This document shows positions 33,383 through 44,327 of a DNA stretch of 64,000 nt, in pieces (the stretch's first letter is position 1; every line of letters starts with the position of its first letter). The notes below the pieces were generated by a model, which was not told the DNA's origin, did no database searches, and saw nothing but the letters and a program-made list of their open reading frames with translations. Source of the DNA: Xylaria sp. FL1777. Lineage: Eukaryota > Ascomycota > Sordariomycetes > Xylariales > Xylariaceae. A program made the position numbers and the translations under genes. The DNA lies in assembly GCA_022578965.1 (NCBI GenBank), contig MU400551.1, positions 62,001 through 126,000 of the forward strand. Reading direction: 5' to 3'.

Positions 33383-34552
33383 ATGTCGACCAACGGTGAA
33401 TCTTCCAAGGGTACCATCCTAATCACAGGATTCAACGGGTATCTGGCCGGTCGAACTGCCGAGCTGTTATTGCGAGAAGGATACCGAGTCCGCGGGACCG
33501 TCCGAAACCTGTTAGCTGGCGAGAAAGTGAAGACTGCTCTCTGCGCCCTCGGTTATTCTGCAGATGATATCGAGGTGGTACAGATATCGGATATATGTCG
33601 AACTGACTCTCTTGAGTCCGCTGCTGATGGTATGGCGGTAATCTGCGTCCTACAAAAGTAGATGCTAACCGCTGGTCTCTTAGGATGCTGTGCGATTTTC
33701 CACCTCGCTTCGCCCGTAGCCGAGGTATGGACACTTCCTCCTCCGGAGGTGATTCGGATGGTGGTGGAGAGCACTGCGAGCGTTCTGAGCGCAGCAGTGA
33801 AAACGAGCCGTACTATGAAAAGCGTAGTATTCATGTCGTCAGCAGCGGCCTTGTTCGACGTCCCGATGGAGAACCGGCTGTATACGGAGAAGGACTGGAA
33901 TACTGCATCCGAAGAGATTGTTGCCCGGGAAGGCGATAAAGCGGGCGGTCTTCAGGCATATCTTGCCAGCAAGACAGCCGCGGAGAAGTATTTCTGGAAG
34001 TTCAAGGACGATCACCGGCCTTCGTTTGGGATGACGACTCTCCAGGCTACGTAAGGATATCCAATGCCCCGGATATATTGGGTCATGCTAATTAATGCTT
34101 GCGTTGATAGATATTTTATTGGGCAACCACTAATTCCGTGGGAAACACCTAAAGATATCCCGTATTCTAATACCGACTTTTGGAAGGTCGTAGCAGGGGA
34201 GGAAATTCCCGGTCCCATGATGTTCTATAACGATACAATCGACATACGAGACGTGGCACGAATGTTGCTATGGTCAGCTCGGAATCCAGAAAAGGCCGAT
34301 GGACAACGTTTTCTGTGCTCTTCAGCTGTTGGCGGTGGGCAGGCTATTGCCGATATATTGGGAAAACATATGCCCTCTCTAAACATACAGGGAGGACAGC
34401 CTGGGCAAGGATACTCGCCTGATTATAAGCCTAAGGTTGACGTTGCTGGATTTGACTCCAGCAAGGCCGTATCAGCTACTGGCAGGGATTGGATTCCGTA
34501 TGAGCAAAGTGTTGTGGACCTGGCGCAGTTCCTGCAGCGTTATCTCTCATGA
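33383..34552 (+). CDS. Extended SDR: GRE2/dihydroflavonol-reductase-like ketoreductase
   Basis: Three exons, join(33383..33629, 33684..34050, 34111..34552), with 54- and 60-nt introns that each show a CTAAY branch site, give 351 aa. It is an NADPH-dependent reductase of carbonyl groups related to yeast GRE2 and plant DFR. Features: the Rossmann loop near residue 13 (ILITGFNGYLAGRTAELL), FHLASPV after the first junction, SSAAA, and the active-site YLASK at 175-179 (Tyr175, Lys179). After the second junction come YFIGQPL and the NDTIDIRDVARM segment. The coenzyme loop reads TGFNGYLAG, a normal variant of GxxGxxA/G. The substrate cannot be told. It may serve stress detoxification or secondary metabolism. 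Confidence 0.85.
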
Positions 34553-35543
34553 TACTAAGTACTGCGGTGCATTATTTATATAGTATACGCAGGGCTCCAT
34601 CCCCATCAAGGTATACCGGTATTGGCGGTTAAAAATGTGTTAAATAAGTTCTATAGAAGACATATAAAATATATGTTGGAAAATTGCATTTTAGCCAATT
34701 ATTGGAGCGTCTACTACGTATTTTACTTTAGTCTACACTCCATTAGATGTATAGACTTACCTACCTCAAAACATCGTTTTAGCATATATTAATAAGCATG
34801 CCAGTGGGTGCTTGTGAAGCATGACATAGTGCAATGGAACTTATGGCATTCTTGTGTAAATAACTAGCAAGGACTGTTCAATACGGTAACTTGTGGCAGC
34901 TGTCATAAACATAATTATGATAGAACACCTTTGCCACATTGCAACTTAGTATGGAAGATTGATGCTCAACTTACATAAGTAAGTCGTGACTCTGGACTAA
35001 GTCCCATTGACTCGCTTGGCACCAGTCCAGAAGTAAGTAGATAGTGCATGTATTTGGACCAGTCTCTCGCTCTATTGATATCGTATGGTATAGTTGTGGA
35101 ACGTGTTTCGAATACCTTCTGATTGAGTGAACTGCTGACCGGGATATCGTACGATTTTGCCTAACACCTTTGGGTAAAATACATAGCATCAATATCGACT
35201 TTAACTTCCAAGTTCGAAAATGCTTTCAACGATCCACAGCGGCGCTAGCCTTGTTGAAGATTAGTAATGCTCGGGCCACTTTCTGCCGGATACGTATAAG
35301 GCGTTGGTAACTGTTAGTATTCAATAACCTGATTAGGTACCTGATGACAAATTCAGACTCGCATCATAGGCAGTATTAGCCCTGGAGATAACGAACAGCA
35401 TAACAACAACATCCTGGTATCAACCTCGCAGTAGCGCACTCGACGAGAAACACAGACATTCCCACCCCGAAATTCCTGCCTTTGAAAATCCCTCCTTGCA
35501 TCAATGGAGAACCACTGCCTAACAATTTCCAATCATCGTCCGT
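34553..35543. other. Intergenic between convergent genes
   Basis: AT-rich 3' flanks of the reductase and PEBP genes. Nothing else is seen. Confidence 0.6.
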
Positions 35544-36095
35544 CTAAGCGTGTGAGAGGAAATAATTCCCAGCCAAAACGTCGCCAAGCCCCAGCTTCTT
35601 CTCAGCATCGGCCTCGTTCCACCACAGCCTAGCCGTCAACTTCACCGACTCGGCTAGTTTAAGTGAGCTCCTGAACTTGGCGGCATCGAGTCCCGTCGGC
35701 TGTTCAAACGCCAGGAACACGTAGCGATGTGCTGAGCTGGGCTTGGGAGGTCCCGGGGCTAGCCATGGCACTATCCACTCCGAACCGCCCTGGAGCGGGG
35801 CGAAGCCGTCGTCGCCGGGGGCGCCAGCCACAAGGTCGAAGTGCACGCCGTGCAGTAAGGGCCCGAGGAAGGGCCAAGAGGGGAACGGGGGGTCCAGGTC
35901 GAGGGAGATGACGAGATATTTGGTGCCGGGCTCGGACTTCAGCGCGCTCGCCGCGATAGATAGAGTCGGCGTCGGCGTGGCTTGTGGAATGGTGAGGAAG
36001 TCGCCCGCCTTCGAGTGGGTGACGTCTGGGAAGTGTAAGCGGAGTGTGGCGTCGGCCGCCAGTATTTTCTGCACGCTTGGTGATTCTTGACCCAT
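35544..36095 (-). CDS. Phosphatidylethanolamine-binding protein (PEBP) family
   Basis: A single exon of 183 aa. PEBP proteins bind anionic ligands and include yeast Tfs1, a carboxypeptidase Y inhibitor that also acts on Ras signalling. Seen here: LVISLDLDPPFPSWPFLGPLLHGVHFDL at about 60-90, corresponding to the family's D-P-D-A-P block followed by the H-W(V)-x loop. HRYVFLAFEQP at about 122-132 corresponds to the family's H-R-Y-x-F-L(V)-x-F-x-Q-P motif. The C-terminus (AARLWWNEADAEKKLGLGDVLAGNYF-like) is also typical. The gene is notably GC-rich compared with its surroundings. No signal peptide is present, so it is probably cytosolic. Confidence 0.88.
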   Translation of the reverse strand: MGQESPSVQKILAADATLRLHFPDVTHSKAGDFLTIPQATPTPTLSIAASALKSEPGTKYLVISLDLDPPFPSWPFLGPLLHGVHFDLVAGAPGDDGFAPLQGGSEWIVPWLAPGPPKPSSAHRYVFLAFEQPTGLDAAKFRSSLKLAESVKLTARLWWNEADAEKKLGLGDVLAGNYFLSHA

Positions 36096-37292
36096 TGTGA
36101 CGGTAAGGGAGTGAAACCAAAAATATTCTGCTTCTTCTCGAGGTATACGGATAATGAGAAGAAATGGTTGGGTATATTTAGGTCGCTACCGGTAGAGATT
36201 TTCTATCTATACTAATAACTAACAACATCAACTAAATCTTTATATCCGGGACAGGGAGCTATACTTACCCCGGTCGATACCCGGTCTACGATCAGCCGTG
36301 ATCGGCTCCTTTCCGTCAATGGGTACTACCTTGCCTAACTCCAATCGTCGTGCCGCTCATATACATACAGTAATCTTCCCTGCACTTACTTACAGTATGA
36401 CGAACGGCATCTGTTCTCCTTGTGCATTTGCCGATTACTTAATATCTGACAGTTCATTCCTCATGCCAAGGCATGTGATTTGTGTGAAATATCCATATAT
36501 TGCACGTTTTGGATCTTGTTTAGCAAGAATCTCCAACTTTTCTTATCGACTACCCGGTACCTATTTATAATATCTCTGCACACTTGGGTTACAGCTCCTG
36601 AGAAGTCGTCTCGGGCCTCGGCAATCGCCCCCGAAATTGATGTTGTAGGCAGTAGGGCATTGGTGCCACGCAGAGTTGAAATAAAGAACAAGCAAAACGG
36701 CTGATCCTAAATAAGCTCTTGAAATATTGGTTATGAACATCTGATGCTGTAAACACATACCTACAAGTTCGAACGGGAGCCGAACGGCAGCCGCAAATAG
36801 TCAACACTTAGGCTGAATAGTTACGATCCTGTGAGTTCTCTATGAACTGTTCTGGAGCTACTCGAAAGTATGATTCCCAAAATTATACGAAATCGACAGG
36901 CAGTACCAGTATATCAAACATAAATACCAAGACAAAAGCAGTGTGCATGACAACTTATATAGTTCGTGTACAGTTCGTGTATAGAGAGGTCACGTAGGCA
37001 TTCGGAGCCGAGACGGCAGATTAACTATTACTATGACCATTGCCCACAATTAGAATGCCCGACACGGAACCGAGCAAACCACACGGTTCTCGGCCGCCGA
37101 AAAAAGCCCCTCGTTATCAAACAGGTCCATGGCAAAAAACACGTCTAATTGTTAGTAATTAGATGACGTAATCTGATATAGAAATTACATAAGAGGCACT
37201 CCCATAACTCCGGGTAGGATTATTTCACCTCACGGGCTGTCGAGTATGTAAAATCTTAGCCACCCGAATCAACCATGATTCGTGGAAATAAC
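36096..37292. other. Intergenic
   Basis: This is the promoter side of the PEBP gene and the flank of tRNA-Lys. Small overlapping frames at 36298-36807 look like chance. No motif is called. Confidence 0.55.
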
Positions 37293-37387
37293 GCCCTGGT
37301 AGCTCAATTGGTTAGAGCGTCGGACTTTTATAGTCTTCGACATATGACGGCATCCGAAGGCTGCGGGTTCGACCCCCGCCTGGGGCG
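37293..37387 (+). tRNA. tRNA-Lys (UUU) with 21-nt intron
   Basis: All parts of the cloverleaf are present. The acceptor GCCCTGG pairs with CTGGGGC, followed by discriminator G at 37387. The D-arm is GCTC-AATTGGTTA-GAGC. The anticodon stem is TCGGA/TCCGA with loop CTTTTA...A, giving anticodon TTT. The T-arm is GCGGG-TTCGACC-CCCGC. A 21-nt intron (37329-37349, after position 37) splits the loop at the canonical place. A T5 stretch at 37393 is the terminator. A and B boxes are intact, so it should be functional. Confidence 0.93.
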
Positions 37388-38761
37388 TATTATTTTTGGT
37401 GCAACACACATATGTGTGTGCACTTTCACCACGTGCTAGTCCTGTCTTTTTGTCCATCTATCTAGATAGAGAAAAGTGTTGGCGTGAAGGGGTGGAGCAT
37501 ATAGTCCTTGACCTAAGATTATATGATACAAGCTGAACACAATTGAGTATTTTTAGAAAAAGTCAAAACTATTAATTCAAGGGATGAGATTATAGCGGAG
37601 AGTAAATAATATTTTTAAGGACTAAATGAAACAAAGTAAAACGGCTTAAGTATGTGATTTGATAAGTTATTACATAATAGGTAACTAGGCCAAGAATTGA
37701 TACAAACAACATTATTAATTCCTTAAGCAATACTAACTACAATGCACCTTTACAAACAAGTAGGGGCAAAAGGCAAAAGAACTAAATTTAAGAGTCTCTT
37801 TTGCGTTAATTTGTTTTGCCTTAGGTTTCATTAGAGGGATGTCATTATTGCTGTGTTGGTTTAGAACTACAAGACGCTTATTAATAGAGTAATGAGAGGA
37901 AACATAGTGCTAATGAGGATCGACGGGAGGACTAGTAGATGCCTCGAAGCTATAAGGATCTAGAGCTGAAGGACTTAACACTCTCGGCCAGCGAACCCTT
38001 ACTCCCAATGTCTAACACAAATCATATTGCTACCAGTAAGAACGTTAAATAGAATCATATGCGCATAACCTAAATTATCTTTATGAAGAGTACTTTAGAG
38101 TCAAAATTTATTAGTCGTTAAGTTCTGAACCGGGCAATATTTGACAAGATAGACAACTCTATCTCTATCACAGATACTATTCATCATCAATCACAAACTC
38201 CAAGCCCATATGTACTTAATCTAAATTCGTGAATAATGTAATTAAAAGGGCGCAACCATCGGTATGACTCATCGTGGTCATATTCCGGTCCGGGGCGGGA
38301 CGGCCACCCGATTGTACGCCGGGCCTAGGACTCTAGCTGAGAGCTTATACCAGTAGTGGCAACAAGTGTTTGTGTCTAATACCAAACCAGCAAGTGAATA
38401 CATGGCTAGAGCCGCGGTAACCGGCAAAGCTCAACGACGGTCTACTCGATCTCTCTGTGGAATTCGGATGAGTAATGCTGTGACACGACGACGCGTCGAG
38501 TCTGCTTAGAGATTCATAGCTGTGGAATTTCGCGATGAGTCGAAATAGCAGTGACTCAAATATATACCTACTCAAGCACCTCGGCCACTAGCCAAACTAG
38601 CGCATACGCGCAATATATAGGACTGTATACACCCGCCTCTAATAGAGATCCAAGAAGTGCCGGGCCTTGGCATAGCGATTGATGATCGCGATACTTCAAA
38701 AGCTCTAGTGATATTCTTACCTCCCTGACTCCGAGTCATAAACAACCTGTGCTCCGCCACC
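37388..38761. other. AT-rich block next to tRNA-Lys
   Basis: From about 37490 to 38270 the sequence is strikingly AT-rich without long open frames. It begins right after the tRNA, near a small palindrome (ACACACATATGTGTGT). It may be decayed transposon DNA, since tRNA genes are frequent insertion targets, but I recognise no element ends. The sequence turns GC-richer toward the aminotransferase gene. Confidence 0.5.
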
Positions 38762-40487
38762 ATGTTGTCTGCAAGAGGAGAACGCTGGGCAAAATCCGCC
38801 TATGCCCACGGCGCACTAAATCGCTACAATCCGGTGACGAATCCCGAAGGCGTCGTCGGGCTCGACCAGGCAGAAAATGTAATGATATGAGTTTGAGAAG
38901 AAGAAAATATGAGGCGCCGGCTGTGGGTGCTGACGGTTGTTTTAGGTGGTCATGCAGCCTGAGGTGACGGAGTATATCAACAGTCTCGTGAGTCGACGAC
39001 GTCCTGGTGATCAGGGGTATCCAATGCCATCGCTAACGTGAACGCTACAAAAGAGCTTCGACCCGTCGGTCTGTCGGTATGGCGAGGGCTACACGGGTAC
39101 TCTGCAGCTCCGAAAGGCCATGGCGAACCATCTCAACGAGCATTTCGCGGCCGCGCGCACCATTGATGCCGACGAAATCACCTTTGCGGCTGGTGTGACG
39201 TATCTCAACGAGGCCTGTGCGCTGGTGACCTGCAACCCGGAAGCCAACGAAGCGATCATGCTAGCCAACCCGGTGTACGGAGCGTTCTCTATCGATCTCT
39301 GTTTGCGGACTGGGTAAGAAGCGCATTCATTAATCCGTCCCTCTAGCAATTCTGACTTTGCTACAGCGTGGACCTGGAGGGTGTCTCGGTAGGCGACGCG
39401 GACCAGTTCTCGCTAGCATGCGTGGCTGCCTTCGACGCCGCCTTCGAAGCAGCGAAAGCCCGCGGCAGGAATATCAGGGCCCTGATGATCTGCAATCCCC
39501 ACAACCCTCTCGGTGAGTCCGAAATCCCCCACCGCCTGGAAATAGAGAGGGGTTCTGAGACCGTGGGCAGGGCGCTGCTATCCTCGCGAAACCCTCGTCG
39601 GGCTCTTGCAGCTCTGCGCCCGGAAGGGAATCCATCTGATCAGCGACGAGATCTACGCGCTCTCCGTGTACGAGAGAAGCGATAGAAAGTCCGAGGCGTT
39701 CACTTCTGTCCTATCCATCGACCTTGCGGGGATCATTGATCCCAAGCAGGTCCATGTTCTCTACGGGATGTCCAAGGTCTGTCACATCCCCCGAAATTTC
39801 CTTACGCTAGCTGCGTCTTAACACACTTTGCAGGACTTCAGCCTCCCCGGGACGCGTCTGGGATGCGTGATCTCGCAGAATAGCGAGTTCAACCATGCCG
39901 TCCGCGCCGTCTGTCGGTTCGCTTCGCCGTCTCAGTATTCCATGTACATCGCGGCAAGCTTTCTCGGGGACCAAGCCTACGTCCGATCGTATCTCAAGAA
40001 GGCACGGGCTAGCCTATGGCACAATCGACAGCTGGCCGAGTCACTCCTTTCCGAAGCTTCTATTGATTTCTACAAAGAAGGGTACGTACTTACTAGACAT
40101 TTGCCTGGCCGGCGGCTGCTTGTTTTCTTCTTCGGTTCTATGGTGGACAAAGCTAAATATCTGTCAACACGGTAGGAATGCTGGGCTCTTCATTTGGGTG
40201 GATTTGAGCTCCGCTCTTCCCCTGAAGGAAGCAAACGGAGATGGCTGGTTGGCAGAGAGGTTGCTATTAGAGCGGCTGGTGCAAGCTGGTGTGTCGCTGT
40301 CACCCGGCAAAGAGTTCCGAGCTCTTCGACCTGGCAGATTTCGTCTTGTATTCTCCCTCGACGAGGAGACTCTAAGAGAGGGAATTAAAAGGTAAGCAGC
40401 ATAGCGTTGGCAGGCCCATTGTGCGTCGTCTATAGCTAACAATTCATGCGCAGGATAAGTCGTGCTGTTCGGGGTATCTCTGCGTGA
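38762..40487 (+). CDS. ACC-synthase-like PLP aminotransferase (class I/II)
   Basis: Eight exons, join(38762..38878, 38946..38987, 39054..39313, 39367..39512, 39571..39776, 39834..40081, 40176..40391, 40454..40487), give 422 aa. All phases agree. Family marks: the N-terminal RYNPVTNPEGVVGLDQAEN; YGEGYTGTLQLRKAMANHL; the CNPHNPLGR loop at the exon 4/5 junction; HLISDEIYALSVYE (Asp and Tyr that contact PLP); the Schiff-base lysine Lys257 in YGMSKDFSLPGTRLG, exactly at the exon 5/6 junction; and FRLVFSLDEETLREGIKR near the end. The order and length match fungal 1-aminocyclopropane-1-carboxylate-synthase-like enzymes. In fungi these make ACC or act as C-S lyases or aminotransferases in secondary metabolism. 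No NRPS or PKS gene lies nearby, so the pathway is open. Single small exons (exon 2, 42 nt; exon 8, 34 nt) are supported by phase and conserved sequence. Confidence 0.87.
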
Positions 40488-41169
40488 TAGACACGCCACG
40501 GATGATCCCTATTTCTGACCAGGTGTCAGGAAACCACAACTGAGGAGGTGGAGGGCGATAGGTAAACCAGTCTTAGCCTTTGGGCTAGCGTTTGTAGACA
40601 GACACGGACCTTGTGTATGTTTATTTGAGCTAGAAGGAAGCGAAAACCTACTTGAACCCCTGAATTAGCCATAAAATTAGCCGTAAAAGAGCAATCTTGC
40701 TACCCCTTCGTCTATTACGGTTCGTGTGAATATAGAAACACTGAAGTCGGGCAGCGTCACATTGAGCCCAGACAACCTAGAAGGAAACTGCTTCTAGATG
40801 AGGTTCTCTAGGCCCTAGACTCGACGAAGGAGATTGCTAAATCAGAGAATCCGTAAGATTGATATTTTGATATTGAATATGCATACGATATGTTGCAGGC
40901 ATTAGACATGATGGTGAATAGGTATACTAAGAATCACTGGAATTCTTAGTTCGTGCCTGTACATGAAAACATTAACGTAATAGGGTATCCATAGCAAATA
41001 TTCATCGCTCCCAAGCAACACAACGGTATTTAGGGGTATCCAACTGATCCAAACCCACACTCGTCAAAATCGTAACACACAAGTCCCTCCGAAATCCAAA
41101 GCTAAGTCAAATTTTAATCGTTCAGATCGTATACCGTACTGGAGTAGTCGATAGTTGCCGCTGGTCTGG
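40488..41169. other. Intergenic between convergent genes
   Basis: 3' flanks of the aminotransferase and the GPI-type protein gene. Nothing assignable. Confidence 0.6.
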
Positions 41170-42000
41170 CTATGTTAGAGCCAATAACTGATAAGTCACC
41201 AGGCCCATCATGGCTGCCACGACTGGCATCTCAAATAATCTCGGTATAGACTTTCCAGCCCCTGAATCTACAGGCTCTCCAGGGTCTCCACCCGCGCTGA
41301 CCACTTGTCCAGAAGATGCAAGTACTTTTTCACCCGAAGGGTATCGGATATTATAAACAGGGTCCGACGTCAAGGCGACGGGGTCGCCCAAAGTATGGGC
41401 GCAAGTCGGTTGATTGGCATTGGGCCAATCCAGAGTGCATTTCTCGTCATGGCCCCAGGAACAAATGGGATCCTGAATGTTGTATAAGACATAATTCTTG
41501 GCGACCCAGCTGTCGGACTGCTCAAGACAGCTTGCGAGGAAGTTGATACTATTCGACGCGCTGAGAGGCAGCTTGTGGCCGTCTGTGTGGATTAGACTAG
41601 AGCATGACGAAGGGTCTAAATATTCATAGTTCATAGCGATAGCGCCACCCGACGAAGGCTTTTCAGTCGCCGAGTATCCGGTGACGAGATAGTTCCAGGC
41701 ATCGTAGCTGACATCGTGAGCACCCTGAGACGAGTCGACGCGAAGTAGCTTGACAGAGCGGTCGTCATAGCTCAACGACACGCAGATGTTATTGCAATCT
41801 ACGGACCCGGGCCAGTAGGCGATGCGATCTGTATTCACCTTGCAACCGAGCACGCCGACTGAAGAGGAATAGCTGTCATGAGGCGTCGCCCACACAGCCC
41901 CGCTGGTATCAGATCGAGCGACGACTTGGGCGAAAGGAGTTGCCAAAGAGCGCGAGGCTGTCAGAAGCGACAGAAGAACATAACGAGTGGCAGGGCGCAT
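41170..42000 (-). CDS. Secreted, probably GPI-anchored protein with eight cysteines
   Basis: A single exon of 276 aa. Residues 1-21 are a signal peptide (cleavage near SLATP), followed by FAQVVAR, a possible Kex2-type site. The body (about 45-205) carries eight cysteines (LGC, VDC, NIC, SSC, ASC, PIC, EKC, PTC), suggesting four disulfides, and is rich in Trp, Tyr, Ser and Asp. After a Gly/Pro/Ser-rich spacer the protein ends in a 20-residue hydrophobic tail after a DSGAGK region, the pattern of a GPI-anchor signal. It is probably a cell-surface or wall protein. I recall similar fungal proteins of unknown function with an expansin/barwin-like cysteine layout, but I cannot confirm that fold. 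Confidence 0.8.
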   Translation of the reverse strand: MRPATRYVLLSLLTASRSLATPFAQVVARSDTSGAVWATPHDSYSSSVGVLGCKVNTDRIAYWPGSVDCNNICVSLSYDDRSVKLLRVDSSQGAHDVSYDAWNYLVTGYSATEKPSSGGAIAMNYEYLDPSSCSSLIHTDGHKLPLSASNSINFLASCLEQSDSWVAKNYVLYNIQDPICSWGHDEKCTLDWPNANQPTCAHTLGDPVALTSDPVYNIRYPSGEKVLASSGQVVSAGGDPGEPVDSGAGKSIPRLFEMPVVAAMMGLVTYQLLALT

Positions 42001-42833
42001 GATTTGATTGATTCAATGAGTGGCTGAGACGGCTTGTCTCAAAATACTGCTAAATAGTCTCAAATGAGTGAGTGAGGGACAATGGCCGATAGCTAATGTG
42101 AGAATGACATGTCGCGCGCCCAGCGGGGATGTATTTGGTGGCTCGAATTGTGAGCAAGCTGGCTCTTGAGGGAGTCTACGACTCGACCGACGAGCAAAGT
42201 CGCGGTCTGGCTCTGCTCGACTGTGAATTCGAGTTGAATTGAATTGAATTGACATCGAGAGAACGAAGGGAAAAAGGCGCGGGACGGACCTGCATGCGAC
42301 CTATCGTGGTTCGTTATGATTTGACCACGCCCAAAAAAGAAATGAGCATGTCTATTTTAGGCTTAGTGGGAACACCCCGAATTGCCTGTTGGAGAGTGGT
42401 TAAGCCTTAAAAGATGGGGGACCGAGCGTATATTGGGGGTCATGTACCGATACTGTAAGGTACCTGTTACCATGTATTTAATACCAAGCTCAATAAGTTT
42501 GCTCACAACATTACACAAGTTGATACTGTTCTGTTTCCGCTAATTTGAAGATAGGGATCCAAACAACTTACTATACTATGTAGCGTCCATGAAGAGAAAG
42601 AGTGAAGATGAAGCGACTGGTGAGTAACAGATAAGAATGTCTCTATTGGTCTATCATCATGAGAGCAGAGGTAGGAAAAGCCCAAGATCCCAGATCCAAA
42701 ATCCAATGCCTTGCCTAGAATTGCATTGCCCTATACTGGAAAAGAAAAGAGAAAGAAAAAAACGCCGTCAAGTTTTACCATGTCAATGGTTTCTGATCGT
42801 GGATATCGTCAATTCGTCCAAAATTCGTGTCCT
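42001..42833. other. Intergenic
   Basis: Promoter side of the GPI-type gene. A (TTGAA)n-like run, GTTGAATTGAATTGAATTGA, lies at about 42231-42250. No gene is seen. Confidence 0.6.
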
Positions 42834-44327
42834 CTATATGATAGCAGCCGCATCGGCCGCGCTGCCGTGAAGAACGGGGTTGACCGTCTCGTCGAAGTGC
42901 ATCTTGAAGTCGTCGCCGAGCTCCTTGCGCAGCGCCGTCTGGACGGCCTCGAGGACGTTGGGGAAGACGCCGAAGTTGGCCGGGTTGTTCTCGTCGTTGT
43001 CGCCGCCCTGGAAGACGCCCGTGCGCACGAGGCACGTGTTCCACCCGTACATGTTGCCGCCGATGATGTCCGACGCCGGGTTGTCGCCGATCATGTAGAT
43101 GTTCTCCGGCAGCTTCTCCTCGCCGTGGATCTGCTCCATCCACGACGCCATGACTTCGTCCGCGTACTTGTACGTCGCCAGCTCCGGCTTGCCGTACACC
43201 ACGCGCTCGAGGTCGACGCCCGTCATGGCCTTGTACATGGCTTCGAGGCCGACGCGGAACGCGCCCTGCGACATGCGGGGTGTCCAGTGCTCCGTCGGGC
43301 AGAGCAGGTCGCCTTGCGAGAAGTAGATGGGGATGCGCTGAGACTCGGGGTCCTTGGCCTTGGTCTTGAGCCGGCCATTCTGCGAGAGCAATAGATCCAT
43401 GATGATCTGTATGTCGGTGGCATAGTCTCTCGAGTCTGAAAATACGAGGATAGCATCGATATTGTGCTTGCTGAAGTCCCGTGGTCGTGACATGGCCTTC
43501 TCATATTCGGTGAATTCGCGGTAGGGTGCAATGGTGGGGTCCCAGGCGACGATGTCGTTGGGAACGATGACGTCTTTGAATCCGTACTGCTCAGCGACCT
43601 CGCGGCATCGGTAGCCAACACCACCTACGACGAGGACTGACTCGTAGTACGAAGCTAGTGCGCTCATGGGCGTGTGAGACTGGATGAATTGCTCAATGTT
43701 TACAGGGTTCTGCAAGATCTTGGACAGCTGGTCGCAGCGTGCTTTCTCGGGCTTGCCGCTTCCATTGGTCAGGAAGATGTGCGGTATCTTAATGCCAAGC
43801 TCGTTGTCGCCGTTGAGAATATCGAGCGCACGCTTGCCCTCGGGGATGAGCAAGTCACCGTGGACAAGCACACCGTCAATGTCGAAGGCGAAAGCCATGT
43901 TCTTGGCTTTTAACACTTTCTTGGATTCAATACTCTGGATTTGACTGGCTAAGATCGCGCGAGTCGGCTGAATTGCAGGCATGCCAGGCCTTGTTGGCCG
44001 ACCGGTGGTATCTTCGGCATAATGAACCGATGATAACCTGGATCGTCGCTTGGACCGCGGAATAGGTAGTGAGGCGCCAAAGGAGTTTCGAGAAGACCTT
44101 CGGTCTTTCTGAGATGGTGAGATGCTCAAGTTGTGCATGTATTTCCCGACTTGTGAGATCGATGATACAGTTGCAGGAATCTCGATAGGCCCCTCCCCAT
44201 GGTCTCCGGGGATGGCAAGGTTGTGATGCTCATGAGATCCTACGGACAATTTGTCGTAAGGGACGTTGAGTTGGGTAGGGCTCGTGGGTGTCTCGACACC
44301 AAAATCGGACTCCTCGAACATAGGCAT
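42834..44327 (-). CDS. HAD-superfamily hydrolase, subfamily IIA (CECR5-like)
   Basis: A single exon of 497 aa. Residues 1-140 are a Ser-rich, basic, probably disordered N-terminus. The HAD core begins at 147-156 with FAFDIDGVLVHG (nucleophile Asp149 and Asp151). Motif II is IPHIFLTNGSG, and the cap domain follows with VVGGVGYRCREVAEQYGF. Motif III/IV is YMIGDNPASDIIGGNMYGW near 430-450, then CLVRTGVFQGGD. This is the layout of the TIGR01456/CECR5-like group, found across fungi and often mislabelled as phosphatidyl synthase. The substrate is unknown; a phosphatase role is likely because all catalytic Asp residues are present. The coding region from 42840 to 43600 is GC-rich and produces long open frames on the opposite strand that are not genes. 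Confidence 0.88.
   Translation of the reverse strand: MPMFEESDFGVETPTSPTQLNVPYDKLSVGSHEHHNLAIPGDHGEGPIEIPATVSSISQVGKYMHNLSISPSQKDRRSSRNSFGASLPIPRSKRRSRLSSVHYAEDTTGRPTRPGMPAIQPTRAILASQIQSIESKKVLKAKNMAFAFDIDGVLVHGDLLIPEGKRALDILNGDNELGIKIPHIFLTNGSGKPEKARCDQLSKILQNPVNIEQFIQSHTPMSALASYYESVLVVGGVGYRCREVAEQYGFKDVIVPNDIVAWDPTIAPYREFTEYEKAMSRPRDFSKHNIDAILVFSDSRDYATDIQIIMDLLLSQNGRLKTKAKDPESQRIPIYFSQGDLLCPTEHWTPRMSQGAFRVGLEAMYKAMTGVDLERVVYGKPELATYKYADEVMASWMEQIHGEEKLPENIYMIGDNPASDIIGGNMYGWNTCLVRTGVFQGGDNDENNPANFGVFPNVLEAVQTALRKELGDDFKMHFDETVNPVLHGSAADAAAII

Noticed and set aside
42711..43394. 227-codon open frame on the plus strand
   Set aside because: It lies antisense inside the GC-rich HAD gene, whose protein is clearly conserved; the frame is a composition shadow rich in Val/Arg/Asp.
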